Positions 1-6,230 of a stretch of DNA of 49,444 bases are shown here, in pieces; the first letter of the stretch is position 1, and each line of letters opens with the position of its first letter. The stretch is taken from positions 1 to 49,444 of the forward strand of contig ONAR01000018.1 of the NCBI GenBank assembly GCA_900315835.1. Reading direction: 5' to 3'. The notes under the pieces were generated by a model. That model saw only the letters and a list, made by a program, of their open reading frames with translations, searched no databases and was not told the origin of the DNA. Both the position numbers and the translations under genes were made by a program. This stretch comes from an uncultured Prevotella sp. GTDB lineage: Bacteria > Bacteroidota > Bacteroidia > Bacteroidales > Bacteroidaceae.

Positions 1-21
1 TGGAAAGTAAAATGAATTTTA

Positions 22-29
22 TACCTTTG
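22..29 (+). promoter_or_regulatory. Candidate Bacteroidetes -7 box
   Basis: TACCTTTG fits the TAnnTTTG consensus. It lies at the window edge, and the -33 partner would fall close to or beyond base 1. It could drive the peptide gene at 269, but the leader would be about 240 nt long. A second match, TAATTTTG at 180-187, is closer to that gene but also lacks a clear -33 element. Confidence 0.35.
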
Positions 30-268
30 CAAACGTGACCTGCAAGGGGGTCACTTTTAGATTAGCAAAGGGGTCACATCTCGACTCGCGCGCGCACAGA
101 AGGTAGACGGAGGAATACCACTTCTTCGAATTCTGGGACCAGCTTTCGCTTGGTATCAAGCTATTACATACTTTGCAGATAATTTTGCGAAGGGATGGGA
201 ATCGGTTAATGATAAAACAACTTACCATTGACTGTTTACCTTGCTTAAAACTTTTCAATAGAAATCAG

Positions 269-451
269 ATGAAAATGAATAAGCTAATTGTAGAGTTGAA
301 TAAGAGCGAATTGTGTGCTATCTCAGGAGGCGATATCCTTGCAGGACTCATTCAGAAGTTTGGCGCATGGTGCCATTATGCATTTGACAACTATATTAAA
401 GAAGTTGGAAAGAAAATGGATAATGGAACAGCTTGGAGAATGACCGACTAA
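269..451 (+). CDS. Double-glycine leader peptide (bacteriocin-like precursor)
   Basis: Encodes 60 residues. The first 21 form a classic double-glycine leader, with the pattern ELNKSELCAISGG ending at Gly20-Gly21. The remaining 39 residues (starting DILAGLIQKF, ending WRMTD) would be the mature peptide, which has one Cys and aromatic and basic patches. Such leaders are recognised and cut by C39-peptidase ABC exporters (PCAT), and the cargo is usually a class II-like bacteriocin or signal peptide. The start ATG at 269 is chosen over an in-frame upstream start (173) because it yields a normal leader. No C39 exporter is in the window, so export would need a distant one. The next gene is a small membrane protein that could be its immunity protein. 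The leader assignment is good; the biological activity is inferred. Confidence 0.7.
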   Translation: MKMNKLIVELNKSELCAISGGDILAGLIQKFGAWCHYAFDNYIKEVGKKMDNGTAWRMTD

Positions 452-571
452 TATTCTTATCCAATTAGTAGAACTTAGTTAATGCTAATTTTTGTGAGCC
501 TTTCTTTCTTTTCTGTAGAAAAGAAAGAAAAGCTTGCAATTATTAGTCTAAATTTATTAATAAAAAAACAT

Positions 572-877
572 ATGGCTTGTAAGATTGGAAAGATATTAGT
601 GTATTTAATAATTGTTGGGTTATTGTGGATCTTAGATGCTTTCCTTTTAGGATCAATTGACCCTAACGTAACAAATGGTTTTTTTGCAGGTTGTTGGCAA
701 GGAACGGTTGCCGTACCAAATTTCATCTTGTCCTTGTTTGATACTGGTAGAATATATTTTGCGCCTAAGCATACCCATAGTTATAGTGTAATGTATTTTA
801 TTACGCTCATAGCTATTGTCCTTTCATTATTTGTAGTTATTAAACACCTCTGTAGGAAGGATAAAAGAATAAGGTGA
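572..877 (+). CDS. Small two-helix membrane protein, possible immunity protein
   Basis: Encodes 101 residues, with a hydrophobic helix near residues 5-25 (KILVYLIIVGLLWILDAFLL), a middle segment GFFAGCWQGTVAVPNFILSLF, and a second helix near 74-94, followed by a basic tail. The middle segment resembles small membrane proteins with a W-G-x-x-x-P-F-x-x-SLF pattern, but I cannot name a family. An in-frame ATG at 482 would add 30 residues rich in F, S and K. The ATG at 572 gives a better membrane-protein N-terminus. Its position 120 bp after a double-glycine peptide gene, same strand and same AT-rich composition, suggests an immunity role. That role is inferred from context only. Confidence 0.5.
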   Translation: MACKIGKILVYLIIVGLLWILDAFLLGSIDPNVTNGFFAGCWQGTVAVPNFILSLFDTGRIYFAPKHTHSYSVMYFITLIAIVLSLFVVIKHLCRKDKRIR

Positions 878-1118
878 ATTAGGTATTTGAGATCTTCTGC
901 GTAAGCGTCTCCGTGTGTGCATAAGTCTTCAAAGTATAAAGCCCGTGTCTATTAACCATGGGCTTAGTATCTAACTTTTCTTCATTCACTTATTAGGCAA
1001 CGCAAGACAGTGGAGAAAAATTAATCGGAATGAATGAAACCATCGCCTTCTAAACGCTATTTAATGCAGTCTCATTCACTTGAAATGGAGCAAATATGGA
1101 GCAAATGAAGAAAAGAAA

Positions 1119-1155
1119 AATCGCTAAAGTCTTTATTTTTAAGACTTTAGCGATT
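1119..1155 (-). terminator. Rho-independent terminator of tRNA-Leu
   Basis: Perfect 15-bp stem (1119-1133 with 1141-1155, beginning AATCGCTAAAGTCTT) and a 7-nt loop. Read on the minus strand it is followed by TTTCTTTTCTTC. It lies 18 nt beyond the 3' end of the minus-strand tRNA-Leu gene. Confidence 0.8.
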
Positions 1156-1173
1156 AACCGTGTTTAATAAGGG

Positions 1174-1255
1174 TACCCAGACTCGGGCTCGAACCGAGAT
1201 GCCTTGCGGCACTGGTGTTTGAGACCAGCGCGTCTACCTATTCCGCCATCTGGGC
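1174..1255 (-). tRNA. tRNA-Leu (CAA)
   Basis: On the minus strand the sequence folds as a class II tRNA. Acceptor GCCCAGA pairs with TCTGGGT (G-U closing pair), followed by discriminator A. The anticodon stem CTGGT/ACCAG closes the loop CTCAAAC, giving anticodon CAA. There is a variable arm, and the T-arm has loop TTCGAGC. The 3' CCA is not encoded (the discriminator is followed by CCC). The CAA anticodon with a long variable arm identifies leucine. Confidence 0.93.
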
Positions 1256-1265
1256 TTATGTGGTG

Positions 1266-1273
1266 CAAAGGTA
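1266..1273 (-). promoter_or_regulatory. -7 box of the tRNA-Leu promoter
   Basis: Minus-strand TACCTTTG, 10 nt upstream of the tRNA 5' end. This matches TAnnTTTG. No good -33 TTTG is seen at the usual spacing. Confidence 0.55.
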
Positions 1274-1359
1274 CAAGGAAAATTTGAGAAAATAAAAAGA
1301 GTTTCGACTTTTTTGTTGAAAAACCATTGAAAAGAAGATTAAGAAGCTGATTTTTTGAC

Positions 1360-1367
1360 TAACTTTG
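1360..1367 (+). promoter_or_regulatory. -7 box upstream of the PfkB-family kinase
   Basis: TAACTTTG ends 45 nt before the ATG at 1413. It overlaps an earlier in-frame ATG at 1365, which therefore cannot be the start if this promoter is used. Confidence 0.55.
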
Positions 1368-1412
1368 CATGAATATGACAGAAGGAATGAACTTAGCAAA
1401 GTGAGCACAAGG

Positions 1413-2288
1413 ATGAAATACGATATTTGCAGCATTGGGCATATCACGCGCGACAAAGTGGTAACGCCGGAGAAGACGGTGTTTATGTCGGGCGGCACGT
1501 CTTTTTACATGACTTACGCCATCAGCTGTCTGCCACGCAAGGTCAGCTACCAACTGGTGACCAAGGTGGGCAAGAGCGAGGTGCCGGCCGTTGAGAAGAT
1601 ACGTCAGATGGGCATCGACACCATCTGCTACCCCAGCCGCGACACGGTGTTTTTCGAGAACATCTATGGCGCCGACAGCAACGAGCGGCGGCAGCGCGTG
1701 TTGGCCAAGTCGGACCCCTTCACGCTCGAGGAGATGAAGCCGCTCGATGCCAAGATTTTCCATTTAGGTTGTCTGATGGCCGACGACTTCTCGCCGGAAG
1801 TTGTGGAATACCTCGCCACGAAAGGCACCGTGAGCATCGACGTACAAGGTTACCTGCGCAAGGTGGTCGGTGAGGAGGTGCACGCCATCGACTGGAAAGA
1901 CAAGCAGCGCATCTTAGCTTGCACCGGCATTCTCAAGTTGAACGAAGAGGAGACGCGGGTAATCACCGGTCTGCAGGACATCCGCGAGGCAGCGAAAGCC
2001 ATTGCCAAGATGGGCGTCAAGGAGGTGGTCGTCACGCTGGGCAGCTACGGTTCGACGATTTATGCTGAGGGCGAGTTCCACGACATCCCCACCTACCAGC
2101 CTGCGTGCGTAGTCGATGCCACAGGCTGCGGCGACACGTTCTCGGCCGGTTACCTCTACTGCCGCGCGCAGGGGGCCGGTTACGACGAGGCCGGTCGCTT
2201 TGCCGCCGCGATGTGTGCGCTCAAGCTGGAGCATAGCGGACCGTTCGACCGAGACATCGAGGCCGTCGAGCGTCTCATGGGCGCATAG
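1413..2288 (+). CDS. PfkB-family (ribokinase-like) carbohydrate kinase
   Basis: Encodes 291 residues, typical for the ribokinase/PfkB fold, which phosphorylates a sugar or nucleoside hydroxyl with ATP. The N-terminal substrate-side GG motif is seen in FMSGGTSFYM. The C-terminal signature DATGCGDTFSAGYL carries the anion-hole GxGD and the catalytic base Asp241. The substrate cannot be told from the sequence. The start at 1413 (MKYDICSIGHI) is preferred over 1365 because the -7 box lies over the earlier ATG and PfkB proteins begin directly with the first beta strand. The gene stands alone, convergent with the ABC ATPase 41 bp downstream. Confidence 0.88.
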   Translation: MKYDICSIGHITRDKVVTPEKTVFMSGGTSFYMTYAISCLPRKVSYQLVTKVGKSEVPAVEKIRQMGIDTICYPSRDTVFFENIYGADSNERRQRVLAKSDPFTLEEMKPLDAKIFHLGCLMADDFSPEVVEYLATKGTVSIDVQGYLRKVVGEEVHAIDWKDKQRILACTGILKLNEEETRVITGLQDIREAAKAIAKMGVKEVVVTLGSYGSTIYAEGEFHDIPTYQPACVVDATGCGDTFSAGYLYCRAQGAGYDEAGRFAAAMCALKLEHSGPFDRDIEAVERLMGA

Positions 2289-2329
2289 CGTTGCCCCTCA
2301 CGGCAAGCGGTGAGAAATAGGTGTCGTTT

Positions 2330-3094
2330 CTACCAATATTTCTCCAGCTTAGCCTTCAACTGCTGTTTTGAGAGATCCTTGATCCCGCCGTCGCCAATCG
2401 TCAACAGACGGTCGGCCGTATGGAGGGCTATCTCAAGGTCATGCGTGGAGGCCACGATGAGCTTATCCATGCGGTGGGCGAGGTCGCTGAGCAGCCGCAT
2501 CGTCTCCACCTTACTGCCATAGTCGAGAAACGCCGTGGGTTCGTCGAGGAGGATGACCGGCGTCTGCTGCGCCAGTGCCCGCGCAATCATCACTTTTTGT
2601 CGCTCGCCGTCGCTCAGCTCGCTGACCTCACGCTGCGCGAAACTGCTCATACCCGTCAGCCGCAGCGCCTCAGCCACCACACGATGGTCGGTGGCCGACA
2701 TGCCGTTGAAGAATCCCGTATAAGGCATGCGGCCAAGGCCCACGAGTTGCTCCACGGTGAGCTGTCTCACTCCAACCCTTTCGGTAAGCACCACACTGAC
2801 CAACTGCGCCAGCCGGTCCTTCGGCAAGCGGTTGAGTACGAGTTCGCGGGCGTTGGGAGAATCCGGGGGTAATTCCGCTTCATCATTTCCTTCTTTTGTC
2901 GCCTCACGCAGCAACATAGCGCCACGCAATGGTTGTAGGAAGCCCGACAGCGTGCGCAGCAACGTCGACTTACCCAGTCCGTTGCGGCCAATGAGGCAGG
3001 TCAGCTCGCCACTGCGCAGCACAGCCGACAAGCCGTCAGCCACCACCTTATGGCGGTAACCGATAGTGAGTTGTTGGAGAATGATTTCCTTCAT
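2330..3094 (-). CDS. ABC transporter ATPase, FecE/BtuD-type (iron-siderophore or cobalamin uptake)
   Basis: Encodes 254 residues. Walker A is GRNGLGKST (residues 36-44), the signature is LSDGERQK, Walker B is VILLDEPTAFLD, and the H-loop is ASTHDLE. The arrangement matches cytoplasmic ATPases of type II importers that work with FecCD/BtuC permeases. A spacer between the Walker A subdomain and the Q-loop (about residues 65-85) is acidic and longer than usual. No permease, binding protein or TonB receptor gene lies beside it, so its partners are outside the window. The start is taken as the ATG at 3094; a TTG at 3103 lies inside the -7 box. Ligand unknown. Confidence 0.88.
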   Translation of the reverse strand: MKEIILQQLTIGYRHKVVADGLSAVLRSGELTCLIGRNGLGKSTLLRTLSGFLQPLRGAMLLREATKEGNDEAELPPDSPNARELVLNRLPKDRLAQLVSVVLTERVGVRQLTVEQLVGLGRMPYTGFFNGMSATDHRVVAEALRLTGMSSFAQREVSELSDGERQKVMIARALAQQTPVILLDEPTAFLDYGSKVETMRLLSDLAHRMDKLIVASTHDLEIALHTADRLLTIGDGGIKDLSKQQLKAKLEKYW

Positions 3095-3100
3095 CAACCG

Positions 3101-3108
3101 CAAAATTA
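3101..3108 (-). promoter_or_regulatory. -7 box directly before the ABC ATPase start codon
   Basis: Minus-strand TAATTTTG. Only 6 nt separate it from the ATG at 3094, so the transcript would have almost no leader. Confidence 0.5.
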
Positions 3109-3156
3109 CAAATATCTTCCTAAACGATTAGCTAAAACGGCAGATTATTGTTATTA

Positions 3157-3440
3157 GAAGTCCAGAAGACTGAAGTCCGGAAGTTATTAGAAGTCCAGAA
3201 GACTGAAGTCCGGAAGTCCAGTCATTACAATGAAGGAAGTATTGGAGAAGTCCAGAAGACGGAAGTCCGGAAGTCCAGTCATTACAATGAAGGAAGTATT
3301 GGAGAAGTCCAGAAGACTGAAGTCCGGAAGTCCAGTCATTACAATGAAGGGAGTTTTGGAGAAGTACGGAAGATAGAAGTCCGGGAAGTTATTAGAAGTC
3401 CAGAAGACTGAAGTCCGGAAGTCCAGTCATTACAATAAGC
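3157..3440. repeat. Direct repeats with 57-bp and 33-bp periods
   Basis: Units begin with GAAGTCCAGAAGAC at 3157, 3190, 3247, 3304, 3361 (diverged) and 3395. The spacing is 33, 57, 57, 57 and 34 bp. Long units add a segment containing CCAGTCATTACAATGAAGG. The field lies between the ABC ATPase and the helicase operon. It reads through as a repetitive ORF on the plus strand (VQKTEVRKSSHYNEGSIGE), but this has no protein character of its own. The last unit also forms the outer arm of the inverted repeat that follows. Confidence 0.9.
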
Positions 3441-3521
3441 AGACGTAGGGGCGTATAAGCGGAAGTAGGAGCGTCGGCATTCCTGCCGACGAAGCAGCCA
3501 GTGTAGTGGCCGACGAAGCAG

Positions 3522-3554
3522 CCAGTGTAGTGGCCGGTCTTGTGCCGGCCACCA
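3522..3554 (+). repeat. REP-like palindrome, copy 1
   Basis: Contains GTGTAGTGGCCGG then TCTTGTGCCGGCCACCA. The core is GGCCGG-N6-GCCGGCC, a stem of about 6-7 bp. Same family as 3721-3752, 10296-10415, 29770-29802, 32145-32178 and 49297-49334. Confidence 0.8.
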
Positions 3555-3562
3555 TCCGCACT

Positions 3563-3716
3563 GCGATAGCTATGGTATGACGGTGCGATAGCTATGGTAT
3601 CGCGTTGCGATAGCTATGGTATCGCGTTGCGATAGCTATGGTATGACGGTGCGATAGCTATGGTATCGCGGTGCGATAGCTATGGTATGACGGTGCGATA
3701 GCTATGGTATTGCGAT
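3563..3716. repeat. Seven tandem 22-bp units
   Basis: Units start at 3563, 3585, 3607, 3629, 3651, 3673 and 3695, each opening with the invariant 16-mer GCGATAGCTATGGTAT. The remaining 6 nt alternate mainly between GACGGT, CGCGTT and CGCGGT. Each unit holds the 8-bp palindrome ATAGCTAT. The 22-bp period equals about two helical turns, so the palindromes face the same side of the DNA. There are no unique spacers, so this is not CRISPR. Confidence 0.92.
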
Positions 3717-3720
3717 GCGG

Positions 3721-3752
3721 CTGGTGGCCGGCACAAGACCGGCCACTACACT
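3721..3752 (-). repeat. REP-like palindrome, copy 2 (inverted)
   Basis: Reverse complement of copy 1: CTGGTGGCCGGCACAAGACC followed by GGCCACTACACTGG. It forms part of the right arm of the composite inverted repeat. Confidence 0.8.
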
Positions 3753-3836
3753 GGCTGCTTCGTCGGCAGGAATGCCGACGCTCCTACGCTGCTTATTGTA
3801 ATGACTGGACTTCCGGACTTCCGTCTTCTGGACTTC

Positions 3837-4221
3837 TAAAAAACTCCTCTTTTCTCACTTCTCCCTCATTTGCGGTAATATTGCGGTAATGTTGGGCGAC
3901 TTTTCAAGCACTTAAGCGTTTGATATACAACAATTTCATGATGTGCGGTAATTGCGGTAATAGGAAAACTATTAAAATTGGAGAGCGACCTTACCTCATT
4001 GGTTTCCAAATGAGCCTCCATCGCGTATCCACATGAGCCATCATTGCGTTTCCAAGCACAAAGATACAACAATTATTTTAAACGGCCAAACTTCAAGGTT
4101 CATGAGAGACGAGGAGGCAAATGCAAACGCGGCAGGACTCGATTGCAAACGCGGCAGGAGCCAAATCGTCCAATAAGGCCATCTGTCTCCCCCTTGTTTT
4201 TGCCCAAGCAATGCACTGCTG
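3837..4221. other. Intergenic stretch with short direct repeats, no gene seen
   Basis: I find no convincing gene. It carries TTGCGGTAAT-like motifs at about 3873-3890 and 3945-3961, paired TCCAAATGAGCC/TCCACATGAGCC motifs near 4005-4040, and a 16-nt direct repeat TGCAAACGCGGCAGGA at 4122-4137 and 4144-4159 (22 bp apart). Short ORFs on both strands lack any recognisable domain. Confidence 0.5.
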
Positions 4222-4253
4222 TTTGCGTAATTCAAATATTATCGTTATTTTTG
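4222..4253 (+). promoter_or_regulatory. Promoter of the helicase-transglutaminase operon
   Basis: -33 TTTG at 4222-4225 and -7 TATTTTTG at 4246-4253, 20 nt apart. This is a full match to the Bacteroidetes consensus. The predicted leader is about 50 nt to the ATG at 4308. Confidence 0.75.
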
Positions 4254-4307
4254 CACCATCATACATTAACATCGTGCACCTCGGATGTTGACTTTGCAGA
4301 AAGAGTT

Positions 4308-6230
4308 ATGTATCAACAGTCAATCGTACAGGCATTACAGCAACAGCGTCTGCTGCTCCAGATAGAATATCAGACCGAGAAGGAATCGTTTCGCAAGCAG
4401 ACCGAAGCCATGGGCATCGGGCGCAAGGTGAAGCGGGGCGATGCGTGGTTTCCGCTGCGCATAGGGTCGTCGTTCTACAACTCGCTCAATCAGATGGCTG
4501 TTGAGGTTTTCCGCACCTCCGACCAGGATATCACCCATAACTTCGAGTTCGGCAAGCCCGTGCTCTTCTTCCGCATGCCCAGCACAGGCGACAATGCCAA
4601 GCCACGCGTCAGCTATTTCTCTTTCACCGGCACCGTGTCGTATGTCGATGGCGACCGCATGGTGGTCATCGTTCCCGAGGGCCACGCGCTCGACCTGCAG
4701 AGCTGCGAACAGCGCATCGGCGTACAACTGTCGTTTGACGAGACGAGCTACCGTACGATGTTCGATGCCCTCGACCGCGTCATCAACGCCAAGGGCAACC
4801 GGCTGGCCCACCTGCGCGACCTGTTCTATTCGAATATGCCGGCCCAGCGGTTCAGCTTCGACCCCATGTCGTTTCCCTGGCTCAACAAGACGCAGGAGCG
4901 GGCCGTCAACGAGGTGCTGTGGGCCAAGGATGTGGAGGTGGTGCACGGTCCTCCAGGCACCGGCAAGACCACGACGCTCGTCGAGGCCATCAACGAGACG
5001 CTGATGCGCGAGAGTCAGGTGCTGGTTTGCGCGCAGAGCAATATGGCCGTCGACTGGATCAGCGAGAAGCTCGTCGACCGCGGCATCAACGTGCTGCGCA
5101 TCGGCAATCCCACACGCGTCAATGACATGATGCTCGGCTTCACCTATGAGCGCCGCTTCGAGGCCCATCCCGACTATCCGCAACTGTGGGCCATACGCAA
5201 GGCCATACGCGAACTGCGCCAGCACCACAAGGGGAGGGGCGAGAACTATCACCAGAAACTGGAGCGGCTGAAGTCGAGGGCTACCGAACTGGAGATACGC
5301 ATCAATGCGGAGCTCTTCGGCGAGGCGCGTGTCATCGCCTGCACCCTGGTGGGTTCGGCTAACCGTCTGCTTGAAGGTCAGAAGTTTGCCACGCTCTTCA
5401 TCGACGAGGCCGCGCAGGCGCTCGAGGCCGCCTGTTGGATACCCATCCGCCGGGCCAACCGCGTCATCTTCGCCGGCGACCACTGTCAGCTGCCGCCGAC
5501 GGTGAAGAGCATCGCCGCGATGAAGGGTGGACTGGGCAAGACGCTCATGGAGCGCATCGTCGAGAACAAGCCGGAGTGCGTGACGCTGTTGCAGGTGCAG
5601 TATCGCATGAACGACGACATCATGCATTTCTCGTCGGAGTGGTTCTATCATGGCAAGGTGAGCACGGCACCGGAGATCGCACAGCGCCGCAGCATCCTCG
5701 ACTATGACATTCCGATGGAGTGGCGTCAGGTGGAGCCGATGCCCGACGACACGACGCAGGGTGAGACGTTCGTTGCCGAGTCGTATGGCCGCATCAACCG
5801 TGCTGAGGCCGAACTCACGATGAATACTTTGCGCGACTATTTCACGAAGATTGGCAAGCAGCGCATCCTTGACGAGAAGATTGACGTGGGCATCATCTCG
5901 CCCTACCGCGCACAGGTGCAGTACCTCCGCGGGCTCATCAAGAAGCAGGAATTCTTCAAGCCTTTCCGCCGGCTCATCACCGTCAACACCGTCGACGGCT
6001 TCCAGGGACAGGAACGCGACATCATTCTCATCTCAATGGTGCGTGCCAACGACGAGGGACAAATCGGATTTCTGCGTGACCTGCGTCGCATGAACGTTGC
6101 TATCACCCGGGCACGGATGAAGCTTATCATCCTTGGCGACGTGGCTACGCTCTGTCATCATCCGTTCTACAAAAAACTCTACGACTACGTGCAACAACTA
6201 TATCAACAATATCATCAAACAGCAGAATGA
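4308..6230 (+). CDS. Superfamily 1 helicase, UPF1/IGHMBP2 (Smubp-2) type
   Basis: Encodes 640 residues. An N-terminal beta-rich region (about 35-190) is followed by two RecA-like domains. Motif I GPPGTGKTT is at 214-222, motif II DEAAQ at 366-370, then GDHCQLPPTV (motif III), QYRM at 431, VDGFQGQERD near 562 and NVAITRAR near 596. These are the hallmarks of SF1B UPF1-like 5'-3' helicases acting on RNA or DNA. The true start is the ATG at 4308 (MYQQSIVQALQQQR), 54 nt after the promoter. The same frame is open from 4044, but that extension runs through the promoter. The stop overlaps the next start by 4 bp (ATGA), so it is translationally coupled to the secreted transglutaminase gene. Its cellular substrate is unknown. 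Confidence 0.92.
   Translation: MYQQSIVQALQQQRLLLQIEYQTEKESFRKQTEAMGIGRKVKRGDAWFPLRIGSSFYNSLNQMAVEVFRTSDQDITHNFEFGKPVLFFRMPSTGDNAKPRVSYFSFTGTVSYVDGDRMVVIVPEGHALDLQSCEQRIGVQLSFDETSYRTMFDALDRVINAKGNRLAHLRDLFYSNMPAQRFSFDPMSFPWLNKTQERAVNEVLWAKDVEVVHGPPGTGKTTTLVEAINETLMRESQVLVCAQSNMAVDWISEKLVDRGINVLRIGNPTRVNDMMLGFTYERRFEAHPDYPQLWAIRKAIRELRQHHKGRGENYHQKLERLKSRATELEIRINAELFGEARVIACTLVGSANRLLEGQKFATLFIDEAAQALEAACWIPIRRANRVIFAGDHCQLPPTVKSIAAMKGGLGKTLMERIVENKPECVTLLQVQYRMNDDIMHFSSEWFYHGKVSTAPEIAQRRSILDYDIPMEWRQVEPMPDDTTQGETFVAESYGRINRAEAELTMNTLRDYFTKIGKQRILDEKIDVGIISPYRAQVQYLRGLIKKQEFFKPFRRLITVNTVDGFQGQERDIILISMVRANDEGQIGFLRDLRRMNVAITRARMKLIILGDVATLCHHPFYKKLYDYVQQLYQQYHQTAE

Larger units (their letters stand above)
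3395..3836. repeat. 442-bp composite inverted repeat
   Basis: The left arm (3395 to about 3560) and right arm (about 3717-3836) are reverse complements over more than 100 bp. They run in order through a GAAGTCCAGAAGAC-type segment, CCAGTCATTACAATAAGCAG, a CGTCGGCATTCCTGCCGACG hairpin, and a GTGTAGTGGCCGG REP-like core. The left arm has two insertions relative to the right, including a tandem 24-bp duplication at 3486-3533. Between the arms are seven 22-bp tandem units. There are no coding features inside. Confidence 0.88.

Noticed and set aside
3148-3411. Open frame of 87 codons made of VQKTEVRKSSHYNEG repeats
   Set aside because: It is just the translation of the direct DNA repeats; period 57 is divisible by three so the frame stays open. 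No promoter or protein family.
3563-3716. 22-bp repeats as a CRISPR array
   Set aside because: Units are directly tandem with 6-nt semi-conserved ends and no unique spacers; no cas genes.
4044-4307. 88-codon N-terminal extension of the helicase
   Set aside because: A full promoter (4222-4253) lies inside it and its translation (repeats of RTRLQTRQE type) has no protein character.
4335-5651. 438-codon minus-strand frame opposite the helicase
   Set aside because: Shadow of GC-rich codons of the helicase gene; His/Leu/Val-rich, no domain.
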